Shown here one piece after another: positions 45,066-53,524 of a stretch of DNA of 57,067 nucleotides (within the stretch, counting starts at the first letter, position 1; each line of letters starts with the position of its first letter). The DNA comes from Chlorobium sp. Lineage in GTDB: Bacteria > Bacteroidota > Chlorobiia > Chlorobiales > Chlorobiaceae. A model generated the notes under the pieces. It did no database searches. It had not been told where the DNA came from and saw only the letters and a program-made list of their open reading frames with translations. The stretch spans positions 1 to 57,067 of the forward strand of contig JANQMO010000073.1 of assembly GCA_028280025.1 (NCBI GenBank). The letters are read 5' to 3'. Both the position numbers and the translations under genes were made by a program.

Positions 45066-46133
45066 ATGTCTTTGAAACCTATTGCAGATATCGGCGAATT
45101 CGGACTGATAGAGCGTATCTCCTCGATTGTCTCGCCCTCACTTGAGTCATCACCGAAACTGATCGAAGGAATCGGTGACGATTGCGCGGTATACGAGCTC
45201 TCTTCCAGGACGTTTCAGGTCGTGACCACCGACCTTTTGATCGAAGAGATTCATTTCGATCTTCTGACAACGCCTGTCCAGCACCTCGGCAGCAAAGCGC
45301 TGAGTGTCAACGTCTCGGACATTTGCGCGATGAACGCAAAGCCATGCTACGCCCTGACCTCGATCGCCCTGCCCCCCAAAACTCCGGTAGAGTTTGTCGA
45401 AACGCTCTATCGGGGCATGAACGAAACCGCACTGCTCTATAACATGGCGCTTGCAGGCGGCGACACCTCCTCGTCAAAGGGGGGTATTGCGATATCGGTC
45501 ATGGCTGCCGGGGAAATCGAAAAAGAACGTATTGCCTACCGGAAAGGCGCAGAGCCGGGGGACCTTATCTGTGTGACCGGCTCTCTCGGGGGCTCTGCCG
45601 CAGGGATGAGAGTGCTCATGCGGGAAAAAAACCTCATGCTCGAACATATCCGGAACGGTGAGCACTATGACAGGAACCTCATGAACAACCTCGGGGAATA
45701 CGACAAGGCGATCAGCCAGCATCTCCTTCCGCCGGCACGGGTGGATATTGTCGCTTTCTTTGAGAAACACGCGATCGTCCCGACGTCGATGATCGATATC
45801 TCCGACGGTCTCGCCTCCGATATTGCCCACATCTGCAAGCGGTCGGGAGTCGGAGCGCAAATCGACGAAAGCCGTATCCCGATCCTTCCACAGGCACGGC
45901 TCATTGCCGATGAATTTCAGGATGAAGCACTCAACTTCGCACTCAGCGGGGGTGAAGACTACCAGTTGCTTTTCACCATCAAACCGCAACAGTTTGAAAA
46001 AATCGCCTCGCACCACGATATCAGTGTGATCGGCAAGATAACACCCGAGGACGAGGGGCTGCTCCTGAGGGACATCTACGGCATGACCATCGACCTGCAG
46101 ACCATGGGAGGGTACAACCACTTCAGGGAGTAG
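45066..46133 (+). CDS. thiL: Thiamine-monophosphate kinase
   Basis: Makes thiamine diphosphate from thiamine monophosphate. 355 residues from ATG 45066 (MSLKPIADIGEFGLIERI); ATG 45051 is 5 codons upstream, and a frame reaching 44922 would run into repeat copy C and was rejected. ThiL motifs: IGDDCAVYE, LLIEEIHFDL, KALSVNVSDICAMNAKP, LAGGDTSSSKGGIAISV, VTGSLGGSAAGM and SMIDISDGLASDIAHI. The stop immediately abuts the stop of the convergent heptosyltransferase gene with no spacer. No TPP riboswitch was recognised upstream. Confidence 0.94.
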   Translation: MSLKPIADIGEFGLIERISSIVSPSLESSPKLIEGIGDDCAVYELSSRTFQVVTTDLLIEEIHFDLLTTPVQHLGSKALSVNVSDICAMNAKPCYALTSIALPPKTPVEFVETLYRGMNETALLYNMALAGGDTSSSKGGIAISVMAAGEIEKERIAYRKGAEPGDLICVTGSLGGSAAGMRVLMREKNLMLEHIRNGEHYDRNLMNNLGEYDKAISQHLLPPARVDIVAFFEKHAIVPTSMIDISDGLASDIAHICKRSGVGAQIDESRIPILPQARLIADEFQDEALNFALSGGEDYQLLFTIKPQQFEKIASHHDISVIGKITPEDEGLLLRDIYGMTIDLQTMGGYNHFRE

Positions 46134-47072
46134 TCAGCAAAGCGTTTTCATTGCCTTTACGACATCAAGAGGACCGATATCATGAAGGCACCGGTAGTGA
46201 CCGTAGCGGCAGGTGCGCCGAAAGCAGGGAGCACAGGGCTCGTTGCTGAAGAGAACCGATGTTTTCGACCCGTTAGGCCGCGTCCATACCGGACTGGTGG
46301 AGCCGAAGATGCCTGCAACCGGTGTACCGAGAAACCCCGCAAGATGCATCAGGCCGGAATCGTTGGACACAACCAGGCGAGCCCCCGACATGATCGAAGC
46401 GGCTTCCGGCAGCGTTGTTTTCCCGGTAAGGTCGGTAACCCGGTCGGGCACCGCCTGCACCACGTCGGCGGCGGCCTGCCGATCCGATGCGGTTCCAAGA
46501 ATGACAATGCGTTCTCCTTCCAAAAGGCGGGCGAGATCGGCAAAATACATCCATTTCTTTGCCGGACCGTACTCCGCACCGGGACAGAAAACCACGCTGC
46601 CGCGATAGGCGTGATCTGAAACGACAGGGCTCCCCTGCCAGAGTTCCGGTTCGGCAAACGGCACATCCAGAATTGCCGCGTATTCCCTGGTGATATGACA
46701 GTTCCTGTCCCTCAGGTTGCCCGGCAGCCGCTCGGTAAGCAGAAATCCACGCATTTCACGAGACAGGCCCCGCCTGCGGGGAATCCCGGTTCGATAGGCA
46801 AAAAGCGCTGAAGAAAAGGAGTAGGGCAGAAGAAAAATGCTGTCGAACATCCTTTGCCGAACCGCAGAAATCGTCGCTTTTCTTTCCTCGACCGTCCGGC
46901 GGGCATAGGTGATATGCGGCATTCCGCTGAGAACCTCGACCAGTTCAGCCATATGGCGGGGAACAAGCAGTGTTGTTCCGGCACGTCTTTCTTCAGGCAT
47001 TTTCATGACGAGAGAAAGCGCCAGAAGCATATCGCCGATCCAGTTAGGCAGAAGAATGGCTGACTTGTTCAT
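46134..47072 (-). CDS. ADP-heptose--LPS heptosyltransferase family (GT9, WaaF-like)
   Basis: A 312-residue GT-B glycosyltransferase from ATG 47072 (MNKSAILLPNWIGDMLLALS). The opening PNWIGDML resembles WaaF, where the Asp is catalytic. The C-terminal donor domain has VVFCPGAEYGPAKKWMYFAD, VVSNDSGLMHLAGFLGTPV and GIFGSTSPVWTRP, the ADP-heptose-binding signature. It would add heptose to the LPS inner core, matching rfaE2 at 29484. The C terminus has a cysteine-rich stretch (CAPCFRRTCRYGHYRCL) common in this family. It is divergent from the tRNA-Leu gene. Confidence 0.88.
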   Translation of the reverse strand: MNKSAILLPNWIGDMLLALSLVMKMPEERRAGTTLLVPRHMAELVEVLSGMPHITYARRTVEERKATISAVRQRMFDSIFLLPYSFSSALFAYRTGIPRRRGLSREMRGFLLTERLPGNLRDRNCHITREYAAILDVPFAEPELWQGSPVVSDHAYRGSVVFCPGAEYGPAKKWMYFADLARLLEGERIVILGTASDRQAAADVVQAVPDRVTDLTGKTTLPEAASIMSGARLVVSNDSGLMHLAGFLGTPVAGIFGSTSPVWTRPNGSKTSVLFSNEPCAPCFRRTCRYGHYRCLHDIGPLDVVKAMKTLC

Positions 47073-47137
47073 GGACAACAGAAGTACCGGCTGATCCGCC
47101 GAAAAAACATTCATCTCCTCGGAGGATACGCCTATCT

Positions 47138-47165
47138 TTGCTAATTTCCATGAAGATATTAAATT
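47138..47165 (+). promoter_or_regulatory. Candidate promoter for tRNA-Leu
   Basis: TTGCTA at 47138-47143 and TAAATT at 47160-47165, 16 bases apart, end 27 bases before the mature tRNA. The match to a sigma-70 consensus is modest; it is proposed only because of position. Confidence 0.25.
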
Positions 47166-47192
47166 GCACGTCCTTTTACACGGCAGATGCTC

Positions 47193-47281
47193 GCCGAAGT
47201 GGCGGAACTGGTAGACGCCCAGGACTTAAAATCCTGTGTTCAGCAATGGACGTGCGGGTTCGATCCCCGCCTTCGGCACCA
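47193..47281 (+). tRNA. tRNA-Leu (anticodon UAA), CCA encoded
   Basis: Acceptor stem GCCGAAG pairs with CTTCGGC at 47271-47277, followed by discriminator A and encoded CCA (47279-47281). The anticodon stem CAGGA/TCCTG encloses loop CTTAAAA, with anticodon TAA reading UUA (and UUG by wobble). A long variable arm (GTGTTCAGCAATGGACGT region) marks a class II tRNA, and the T loop is GTTCGAT within CGGGTTCGATCCCCG. It lies between the divergent heptosyltransferase gene and trpB2. Confidence 0.97.
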
Positions 47282-47372
47282 GAAACATGAACGTCATGAC
47301 AGTCCTGTCAACCGAAACAGCCGGATTTCCTTCTCTTCTTCATCTACCTCTCACTCATTATTATCATGTCCC

Positions 47373-48737
47373 ATGAGCACTGAACCGACAAAAATCATCC
47401 TTGCCGAGGATGAAATGCCCCGGCAATGGTACAACATCCAGGCCGATCTCCCTTCTCCCCTTCCTCTGCCGCTCGGCATGGACGGCAATCCCATCAGCCC
47501 CGACGACCTTGCCCCGGTCTTCCCGATGAACATCATCGAGCAGGAAGTCAGCACCGAGCGCTGGATCACCATCCCCGAAGAGGTTCGTGAAATTCTTACG
47601 CTCTGGCGTCCTTCGCCCCTTTACCGGGCAAAACGCCTTGAACAAGCGCTCGGTACGCCCGCGAAAATCTATTACAAAAACGAGGGGGTTTCACCTGCAG
47701 GAAGCCATAAACCCAACACCGCAGTCGCACAGGCCTATTACAACAGGGAATTCGGCATCAGATACCTGACCACTGAAACCGGTGCCGGTCAGTGGGGCAG
47801 CGCCCTTGCCATGAGCTGCAAACTGATCGGGATCGAGTGCAAAGTCTTTATGGTCCGCATCAGTTTTGACCAGAAACCGTTCAGAAAGATCATGATGAAA
47901 ACCTGGGGTGCGGACTGTATCCCCAGCCCGAGCGATACAACCGGGATAGGAAGAAAAATCCTCTCGGAACAGCCGGATACACCGGGAAGTCTCGGCATAG
48001 CGATCAGCGAAGCGATCGAGGAGGCGGTCAAAAGGGACGATACCCGCTACTCGCTCGGCAGCGTGCTGAACCACGTCATGCTGCACCAGACCGTTATCGG
48101 TCTCGAAGCACAAAAACAGTTCGATAAGATAAACGCCTATCCCGACGTCGTTATCGGGTGTGCCGGCGGTGGCTCGAACTTTGCGGGCATCAGCTTTCCT
48201 TTCGTCCACGACAAGATCAACGGCAAGGATATCAGGATCATCGCAACCGAGCCGGAAGCCTGCCCGACCCTCACCAGGGGACCCTACGTCTACGATTCGG
48301 GAGACGTGGCCAAAATGACCCCGCTCCTTGCCATGCACAGCCTGGGTCACGGTTTCATCCCTCCGGCAATCCATGCAGGCGGACTTCGGTACCACGGCAT
48401 GGCTCCGCTGGTAAGCCATGTCCTCAAACACAACCTGATCGAGGCAAGCGCACTGCCGCAAACCGAATGCTACCAGGCAGCGCTGCTTTTTGCACATACG
48501 GAAGGTTTTATTCCGGCCCCGGAAACATCGCACGCCATAGCCCAGACTATTCGCGAAGCAAAACAGGCAAAGGAAGAAGGCAGGGAAAAAGTCATCCTCA
48601 TGAACTGGTCGGGGCACGGGCTGATGGACCTGCAGGGCTATGATGCCTTCATGTCCGGAAAACTCGAAGACTACGCCCTGCCGGATGAACTCCTGCAGCA
48701 ATCGCTCGCGGACCTGAAAGATCACCCGAAACCGTGA
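47373..48737 (+). CDS. trpB2: Tryptophan synthase beta-like PLP enzyme (TrpB2 type)
   Basis: 454 residues from ATG 47373 (MSTEPTKIILAEDEMPRQWY). The upstream part of the open frame is the tRNA-Leu gene and is not coding. Length, the N-terminal extension and WYNIQADLPSPLPLPL are diagnostic for the TrpB2 (TIGR01415) group rather than TrpB1. The PLP lysine is in SPAGSHKPNTAVAQAYY, the substrate region in TTETGAGQWGSALAMSC, and the phosphate loop in VIGCAGGGSNFAGISFPF. It likely converts indole and serine to tryptophan without relying on TrpA. No other trp gene is adjacent. The 3' end runs into a repeat-rich spacer. Confidence 0.9.
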   Translation: MSTEPTKIILAEDEMPRQWYNIQADLPSPLPLPLGMDGNPISPDDLAPVFPMNIIEQEVSTERWITIPEEVREILTLWRPSPLYRAKRLEQALGTPAKIYYKNEGVSPAGSHKPNTAVAQAYYNREFGIRYLTTETGAGQWGSALAMSCKLIGIECKVFMVRISFDQKPFRKIMMKTWGADCIPSPSDTTGIGRKILSEQPDTPGSLGIAISEAIEEAVKRDDTRYSLGSVLNHVMLHQTVIGLEAQKQFDKINAYPDVVIGCAGGGSNFAGISFPFVHDKINGKDIRIIATEPEACPTLTRGPYVYDSGDVAKMTPLLAMHSLGHGFIPPAIHAGGLRYHGMAPLVSHVLKHNLIEASALPQTECYQAALLFAHTEGFIPAPETSHAIAQTIREAKQAKEEGREKVILMNWSGHGLMDLQGYDAFMSGKLEDYALPDELLQQSLADLKDHPKP

Positions 48738-48928
48738 GGAATAGTGAATAGTAACAAGTGACGAGTGACCAGAAGAAAGAGGCAGGGGTAGCTGAACCGA
48801 CAAGTATCATATGACAACACAAAAAAAATGAGAAACAGCAGGGACGGGTTTGAAGCCCTCCCTGGGGAGACAAATGTTCAGTTGTTTGAAGAAGTTTTCC
48901 TGACCTTCGCTTAAACCGACCTCCGTAC

Positions 48929-48949
48929 GGGCGGGTTTCAAACCCGCCC
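48929..48949. repeat. GTAGGGGC hairpin repeat, copy 1
   Basis: Perfect palindrome with arms GGGCGGGTTT and AAACCCGCCC around one base, followed by CTAC. Read on the minus strand it starts GTAGGGGCGGG. Related hairpins are at 51974-51998 and 56904-56927. Confidence 0.6.
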
Positions 48950-48993
48950 CTACATTCTTCTTACTCAGCATTCGTTGCTCAGCACTTAAATCA

Positions 48994-49080
48994 TACTCCT
49001 GCGAACGAAGTGAGCTACTCCTTACTCCTGCGAGCCAGAGCGAGCTAATCCTGCGCACAAAGTGCGCTATTCCTTACTCC
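48994..49080. repeat. Degenerate tandem repeat, three units of ~27-30 bases
   Basis: Units begin TACTCCTGCGAACGAAG, TTACTCCTGCGAGCCAG and CTGCGCACAAAGTGCGC, each ending in GAGCTA or GCGCTA. The third unit contains the perfect inverted pair GCGCAC/GTGCGC. It sits within the trpB2-clpC spacer. Confidence 0.5.
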
Positions 49081-49112
49081 TTCCCGTCACTCGTCACTTG
49101 TTTCTCGTCACT

Positions 49113-49148
49113 AAAAAAGGGGGTTGACCGAGGTCAACCGCCTTTTTT
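49113..49148. terminator. Bidirectional terminator between trpB2 and clpC
   Basis: Eight-pair stem GGTTGACC/GGTCAACC (49122-49129 and 49132-49139), extended by GG/CC and by six A/T pairs, gives T-runs on both strands. It ends 1 base before the clpC stop codon and can also stop plus-strand transcription from the trpB2 side. Confidence 0.8.
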
Positions 49149-49149
49149 C

Positions 49150-51708
49150 TCACTTCTCCTTCCCACCGGCAAGCTCTTCATCGATCGATGCTTTCTGTTT
49201 GCTTTTTTTCGAACTGTCCGAAGCTTTCGTAAACTTCAGCTTGTCCTTCTTTTCATCATACGATATCCGTACGGTACTTCCTTCAGGGAACCTGCCTTTG
49301 AGCATCTCCTCGGCAAGAGGATCTTCGACATTCCGCTGCATTGCCCTTTTCAGCGGCCTTGCGCCGAACTTCTGGTCGTAGCCTTTCTCGACAAGGTATT
49401 CTTTGGCCTTGTTGTCGATCGTGACTTCGATGCCCATCTCGTGCAAACGCTTGAAGAGTTTTCCGGCAATGATATCGATAATCTCGAAAATGTGCTTTTT
49501 CTCGAGCTGATGGAAAACGATGGTATCGTCTATCCGGTTAAGAAATTCCGGGTTGAACACCCGTTTGAGTGCATCTTCCACCGTCGATTTCATCGACTTG
49601 TAACTGCTCTCTGAGGCATCAGTCGAAGCAAATCCCATCCCGCCCCCGATACTCTTGATATCCTTGGCGCCGATATTGGAGGTCATGATGATGATCGTGT
49701 TCCTGAAATCCACCTTGCGGCCGAGACCGTCTGTCAGGACTCCTTCATCGAGAACCTGAAGCAGAATATTGAAGACATCAGGATGCGCCTTCTCGATTTC
49801 ATCGATCAGAACGACAGAGTATGGTTTTCTGCGAACCTTTTCGGTCAACTGCCCGCCTTCCTCATAACCGACGTATCCGGGAGGAGCACCTACAAGGCGG
49901 CTTACGGAGAACTTCTCCATGTATTCGCTCATGTCCGCCCTGATAAGCGCATCTTCACTGTCAAAAATATAGCGTGTCAGCGCCTTGGCAAGCTCGGTCT
50001 TGCCGACACCTGTAGGCCCGAGAAAAATGAACGATCCTATTGGTCTTGCAGGATCCTTGAGGCCTGCCCTTGTTCGCTGTATCGCCTTGGTGACCTTCTC
50101 GATCGCTTCGTCCTGCCCGATAACCTCCTTTTTGAGTTCTTCAGCCATGTTGAGCAGCCTCTTCGACTCGGACTGCGCCACTTTTATGACCGGAATTCCG
50201 GTCATCATGGCGACAACGGACGAAATGTCGGGTTCGGTGACATCATAGACCGTATCGGCTGCCCGTTCCTCCCATTCCAGCTTGGCTGTTTCGAGCGATT
50301 CGAGCAGGGTTTTCTCCTTGTCCCGAAGTTTGGCGGCCTCCTCAAAGTTCTGCATCCTGACAACGCGGTTTTTCTCGGACTTGATCTCTTCGACAGCCTG
50401 CTCGAGATCAAGGATATTCTTGGGAACATGGATGTTGCTCAAATGCACCCTTGCACCGGCCTCGTCCATCACATCGATCGCCTTGTCAGGCAGGTAGCGG
50501 TCGGTAATATACCGTTCGGACAGTTTCACCGATTTTTCGATCGCCTCATCATCGTAACGGACATGGTGATGCGCTTCATACTTGCTCTTGATGTTATGAA
50601 GAATCTGAATGGTTTCATCGACAGTCGTCGGTTCGACCATAATTTTCTGGAAACGCCTGTCAAGCGCACCGTCTTTTTCGATGTATTGCCGATATTCGTC
50701 GAGAGTCGTCGCGCCGATACACTGCAGTTCCCCCCTTGCCAGCGCAGGCTTGAAAATATTGCTTGCGTCAAGCGAGCCTGAAGCACCTCCGGCACCGATA
50801 ATGGTGTGCAACTCATCGATAAAGAGAATAACGTCGCGTGAGCGCTCCAGTTCGTTCATGAGCGCCTTCATTCGCTCCTCGAACTGTCCCCGGTACTTTG
50901 TACCGGCAACAAGCGCGGCAAGATCGAGAGCGACCACCCTTTTGTCGTAGAGAATCCTTGACACCTTGCGCTGGACGATCTTCAAGGCGAGTCCCTCGGC
51001 GATCGCCGTTTTCCCGACACCGGGCTCACCGATCAGAACCGGATTGTTTTTTTTCCTGCGGCTCAGCACCTGCGCGACCCTTTCGATCTCTTTTTCCCTG
51101 CCGATGATCGGATCAAGCTTGTCGTCCATTGCAAGCCTGGTGATATCCCTTCCGAAATTGTCGAGAACAGGGGTTTTTGTCCGCTCCCCTCTTTTGGATT
51201 CGGATTTCTTGGACATTTTTTCGGGACCTGACGAAAAGGCGCCTTCCATGGGAGGCTCACCGGGTTCGCTTTTCCCGCTTGTGATCGTCACCAGTTCATC
51301 CCTCACGGCATCGTATGACACCCCGAACTGTTCCAGAATCTGCGCAGCCACATTGTCCTCCCCTTTCAGAATGGAAAGGAGAAGGTGTTCTGTCCCGATG
51401 ATATTCGATTTACAGATTTTCGCTTCGAGATAGGTTATCTTGAGTACCTTTTCAGCCTGCTTTGTCAGCGGTACGTTCCCCATCTGTGAAGCAGCCACCT
51501 TCTGATGGGTGCTTTCCTCGATTTTCTGCTTGAGTTTGAAAAGATCGATATTGAGGTTCTTAAGAATTCTTGCTGCAATACCTTCACCTTCCTTTATCAG
51601 GCCGAGAAGCAAATGTTCCGTTCCTATATAGTCATGGCCAAGCCGTAACGCCTCTTCCCTGCTGTGGCGAATAACTTCCTGAACCCTGTTTGAAAAATTG
51701 CCGTCCAT
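49150..51708 (-). CDS. clpC: ATP-dependent Clp protease ATP-binding subunit ClpC
   Basis: AAA+ unfoldase that feeds substrates to ClpP. 852 residues from ATG 51708 (MDGNFSNRVQEVIRHSREEA), which matches ClpC N termini; in-frame starts at 51753 and 51795 exist. Two Clp_N repeats (GHDYIGTEHLLLGLI and IGTEHLLLSILKG) come first. The first AAA module has IGEPGVGKTAIAEGLALK, then the UVR/M domain (RMQNFEEAAKLRDKEK) typical of ClpC not ClpA, then the second AAA module with FLGPTGVGKTELAKAL. The C-terminal D2-small domain is followed by a lysine-rich tail. A strong terminator follows the stop. clpP is not in the window. Confidence 0.95.
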   Translation of the reverse strand: MDGNFSNRVQEVIRHSREEALRLGHDYIGTEHLLLGLIKEGEGIAARILKNLNIDLFKLKQKIEESTHQKVAASQMGNVPLTKQAEKVLKITYLEAKICKSNIIGTEHLLLSILKGEDNVAAQILEQFGVSYDAVRDELVTITSGKSEPGEPPMEGAFSSGPEKMSKKSESKRGERTKTPVLDNFGRDITRLAMDDKLDPIIGREKEIERVAQVLSRRKKNNPVLIGEPGVGKTAIAEGLALKIVQRKVSRILYDKRVVALDLAALVAGTKYRGQFEERMKALMNELERSRDVILFIDELHTIIGAGGASGSLDASNIFKPALARGELQCIGATTLDEYRQYIEKDGALDRRFQKIMVEPTTVDETIQILHNIKSKYEAHHHVRYDDEAIEKSVKLSERYITDRYLPDKAIDVMDEAGARVHLSNIHVPKNILDLEQAVEEIKSEKNRVVRMQNFEEAAKLRDKEKTLLESLETAKLEWEERAADTVYDVTEPDISSVVAMMTGIPVIKVAQSESKRLLNMAEELKKEVIGQDEAIEKVTKAIQRTRAGLKDPARPIGSFIFLGPTGVGKTELAKALTRYIFDSEDALIRADMSEYMEKFSVSRLVGAPPGYVGYEEGGQLTEKVRRKPYSVVLIDEIEKAHPDVFNILLQVLDEGVLTDGLGRKVDFRNTIIIMTSNIGAKDIKSIGGGMGFASTDASESSYKSMKSTVEDALKRVFNPEFLNRIDDTIVFHQLEKKHIFEIIDIIAGKLFKRLHEMGIEVTIDNKAKEYLVEKGYDQKFGARPLKRAMQRNVEDPLAEEMLKGRFPEGSTVRISYDEKKDKLKFTKASDSSKKSKQKASIDEELAGGKEK

Positions 51709-51936
51709 TCTACTGCTTTGTATATATGATGTTGAATAAAGGTATCTTTGCATCTCTACACCAACGCATAACCTCTGCACTGAAATCCGGATCAAGCCGA
51801 AAAAGGGGGGATGCTTGATCCCTCGTCAGAATTATTATATAAAGATAGCCTGTCAAAACCAATTAACGTAAAGCAAAACAGCTATACCATGTTAAAGGTT
51901 TCTGTTCCTCATGTAGTGACAAGTGGCGAGAAAATC

Positions 51937-51964
51937 GTTGAATTGTTTATTTGTTGAATTGTTC
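51937..51964. repeat. Short repeat phrase, family 4, second copy
   Basis: TTGAATTGTTTATTTGTTGA followed by ATTGTTC is the reverse-orientation relative of the run at 42514-42552, lacking one 8-base unit. It is embedded between two other repeat families. Confidence 0.5.
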
Positions 51965-51973
51965 GGGAAAACT

Positions 51974-51998
51974 GTAGGGGCAAACCTGTGTGTTTGCC
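51974..51998. repeat. GTAGGGGC hairpin repeat, copy 2
   Basis: GTAGGGGCAAAC with the inverted pair GGCAAAC/GTTTGCC around a 6-base loop. The conserved GTAGGGGC start with a variable stem matches the hairpins at 48929 and 56904. Confidence 0.55.
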
Positions 51999-52143
51999 TT
52001 GATTTCGATACCGATCCAGGGCTCAATCACTGAAAGAAATCAAGGAATTATTCAGGTTAGATCGTTTTGGGAAGGAAAAAAAGTCTCCAGATTATTCGCT
52101 GTTTTTTGACTTTTCACTTTTGAATTTTGACTTTCTCTCAAGA

Positions 52144-52614
52144 ATGGACATAACACATATATTCATAGATGATAACAATCCGGCACACCGGGAACTGTCG
52201 ATCTACAGGACGGGAGCGATCAGCCGGGTACGCCTTACCGACAGTACCTACCGTACCTACGGTACCCTGGAACTGTCGGCACATAACCATACAGCCCTGT
52301 TTCACTACGGCATCGTCGAGTCCCTCAATGAACTGCCGTTTGTATCGGAAACAGGTCACGGTCTCGACAGTTGGGATGAAGCCTTTCTGCACCACACCCA
52401 GCTTGAGCGATTGCGTTCGATCCTTGACGCAGAGAAAAAAAAGATACCGCCGGAAAAAAAAGAAAAGACTCTCCTCGGCTGGCATGACAGCCCTGTTGCA
52501 GCCGCCTACTGGAGAACAATAGATCCGCTGGAGTTTCTGAACTTTCTCGAAACAATGGAACGGTTCGTCACGGAGGCTATCAAGGACGGCTATGACCTTG
52601 AATTCATACTCTGA
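52144..52614 (+). CDS. Conserved-looking hypothetical protein (156 residues)
   Basis: I do not recognise the family. From ATG 52144 (MDITHIFIDDNNPAHRE) it reads as an ordinary soluble, acidic protein with no signal peptide or membrane helix. A TTG start 8 codons upstream lies inside a TTTTGAC-type repeat and is less likely. The middle has a lysine/glutamate stretch (DAEKKKIPPEKKEKTLLGWH) and the C terminus is helical (LEFLNFLETMERFVTEAI). Codons for STYRTYGT form a 9-base tandem of nearly identical AGT/CGT/GGT-ACC-TAC triplets at about 52241-52267. It converges on the barrel protein gene. Base composition is normal for the window. Confidence 0.6.
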   Translation: MDITHIFIDDNNPAHRELSIYRTGAISRVRLTDSTYRTYGTLELSAHNHTALFHYGIVESLNELPFVSETGHGLDSWDEAFLHHTQLERLRSILDAEKKKIPPEKKEKTLLGWHDSPVAAAYWRTIDPLEFLNFLETMERFVTEAIKDGYDLEFIL

Positions 52615-52684
52615 ATCTCCTCGCCGCCCGTCCTGACACCCCATGGCCCGGGCAGACCCGAAAAAAGAAGGCAATCATGTCAAC

Positions 52685-53497
52685 CTAAAACCTCAACGCA
52701 ATCCCTGTAAGCCAGGTCGTATCGGTTTCCTGATCGTTCAAGCCCCATTTCACACCGGCATCCACATCGAAGTCTTCGGTCACCGAATAGATAAGGCCGC
52801 CAAGCATAAAGGCCGGATGCTGTTCCGCTCCTTTTTCAGGGTTGGTGTGCAGCCCTATGTCCCACACCCCTGTCATATCGGCGGTAATATTGATCTGTCC
52901 GGCAAATGAAGTCTGCCATATATCGTTTCGAAACAGAAGAGCGTCTTCCTGGAGACCATATTCGTTCCTGGTATAGGCCAGGTTGAGATGAAGCGCTCCA
53001 AGCACTCCTTCCTTGGATACGATCAGCGTTCCTCCTCCGGAAACCTTGCCGTTACCCAATCCTTTATTGTCGTCCCCTGTGGGCAGCGTCAGGCCGGGTT
53101 TGAAGGCTATGCTGAGCCCCCTGTCTTCATACTCGAAAAAACGCCACTTGACCTCAAAGGCAAGGTCTCCCGGCCCATCCTCCTCGGCAAGGACAAGCCC
53201 GTTCTCTTTTATCCTGTACCACATGAAGGGCATGCTCAGCACCAGGTCGACATTATCAGCAATTCCGTAACTCAACGCGGCGGACGCTTCGCCTGTTGTT
53301 TCTTTCAACCCGCCTTCTTCATCGTCTCCCAGCTCACCGGTAACTTCAAGCTGAAACCTGCCGACCCCCTGCGTTCCCGTATCGTCGGTAACCAGCGGGT
53401 GGGCTGCAAACAAAGGCGAAAAAGAGAATACCAGCAACAGCACCGGAATCGATAACCGGAACAGAGACATCGCCATAGAGTATACTTTTTGCTTCAT
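52685..53497 (-). CDS. Outer-membrane beta-barrel protein (phenol MetA degradation-like/transporter family)
   Basis: A 270-residue protein with a clear signal peptide (LFRLSIPVLLLVFSFSPLFA, cleavage near AAHPLV). The mature part starts HPLVTDDTGTQGVGRFQLEV and then alternates short beta strands up to a terminal aromatic, FxxGIALRF-like ending typical of barrels: TTWLTGIALRF. LPTGDDNKGLGNGKVSGG is the loop common in the Phenol_MetA_deg family (PF13557-like), whose function is generally unknown. It lies downstream of a lipoprotein cytochrome c and a coupled 32-residue ORF on the same strand, suggesting a small envelope operon. Confidence 0.75.
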   Translation of the reverse strand: MKQKVYSMAMSLFRLSIPVLLLVFSFSPLFAAHPLVTDDTGTQGVGRFQLEVTGELGDDEEGGLKETTGEASAALSYGIADNVDLVLSMPFMWYRIKENGLVLAEEDGPGDLAFEVKWRFFEYEDRGLSIAFKPGLTLPTGDDNKGLGNGKVSGGGTLIVSKEGVLGALHLNLAYTRNEYGLQEDALLFRNDIWQTSFAGQINITADMTGVWDIGLHTNPEKGAEQHPAFMLGGLIYSVTEDFDVDAGVKWGLNDQETDTTWLTGIALRF

Positions 53498-53524
53498 GAG
53501 GCGTCTGATTAGATGTTTACCGGC

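Larger units (their letters stand above)
48738..49112. repeat. Repeat-rich spacer bounded by an exact 15-base inverted repeat
   Basis: Between trpB2 and the clpC terminator. CAAGTGACGAGTGAC (48755-48769) is exactly inverted as GTCACTCGTCACTTG (49086-49100). Inside lie a GGGCGGGTTT hairpin (48929-48949) and a degenerate tandem of ~27-30-base CTCCTGCG... units (48994-49080). No coding frame is supported; the unit may be a small non-autonomous element or an accumulation of several repeat families. Confidence 0.6.
51709..52143. other. 435-base spacer with a mosaic of short repeats
   Basis: Upstream of clpC (minus) and of the unknown gene at 52144 (plus). It should hold the clpC promoter in the first ~100 bases. 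From 51913 to 52000 three repeat families abut: AGTGACAAGTGGCGAG, TTGAATTGTTTATTTGTTGA and the GTAGGGGC hairpin. A TTTTGACTTTTCACTTTTGA-type run lies at 52104-52137. No gene recognised. Confidence 0.6.

Noticed and set aside
47187..47372. N-terminal extension of TrpB2 to 47187
   Set aside because: The extra codons are the tRNA-Leu gene itself and have no protein homology; ATG 47373 gives the family N terminus.
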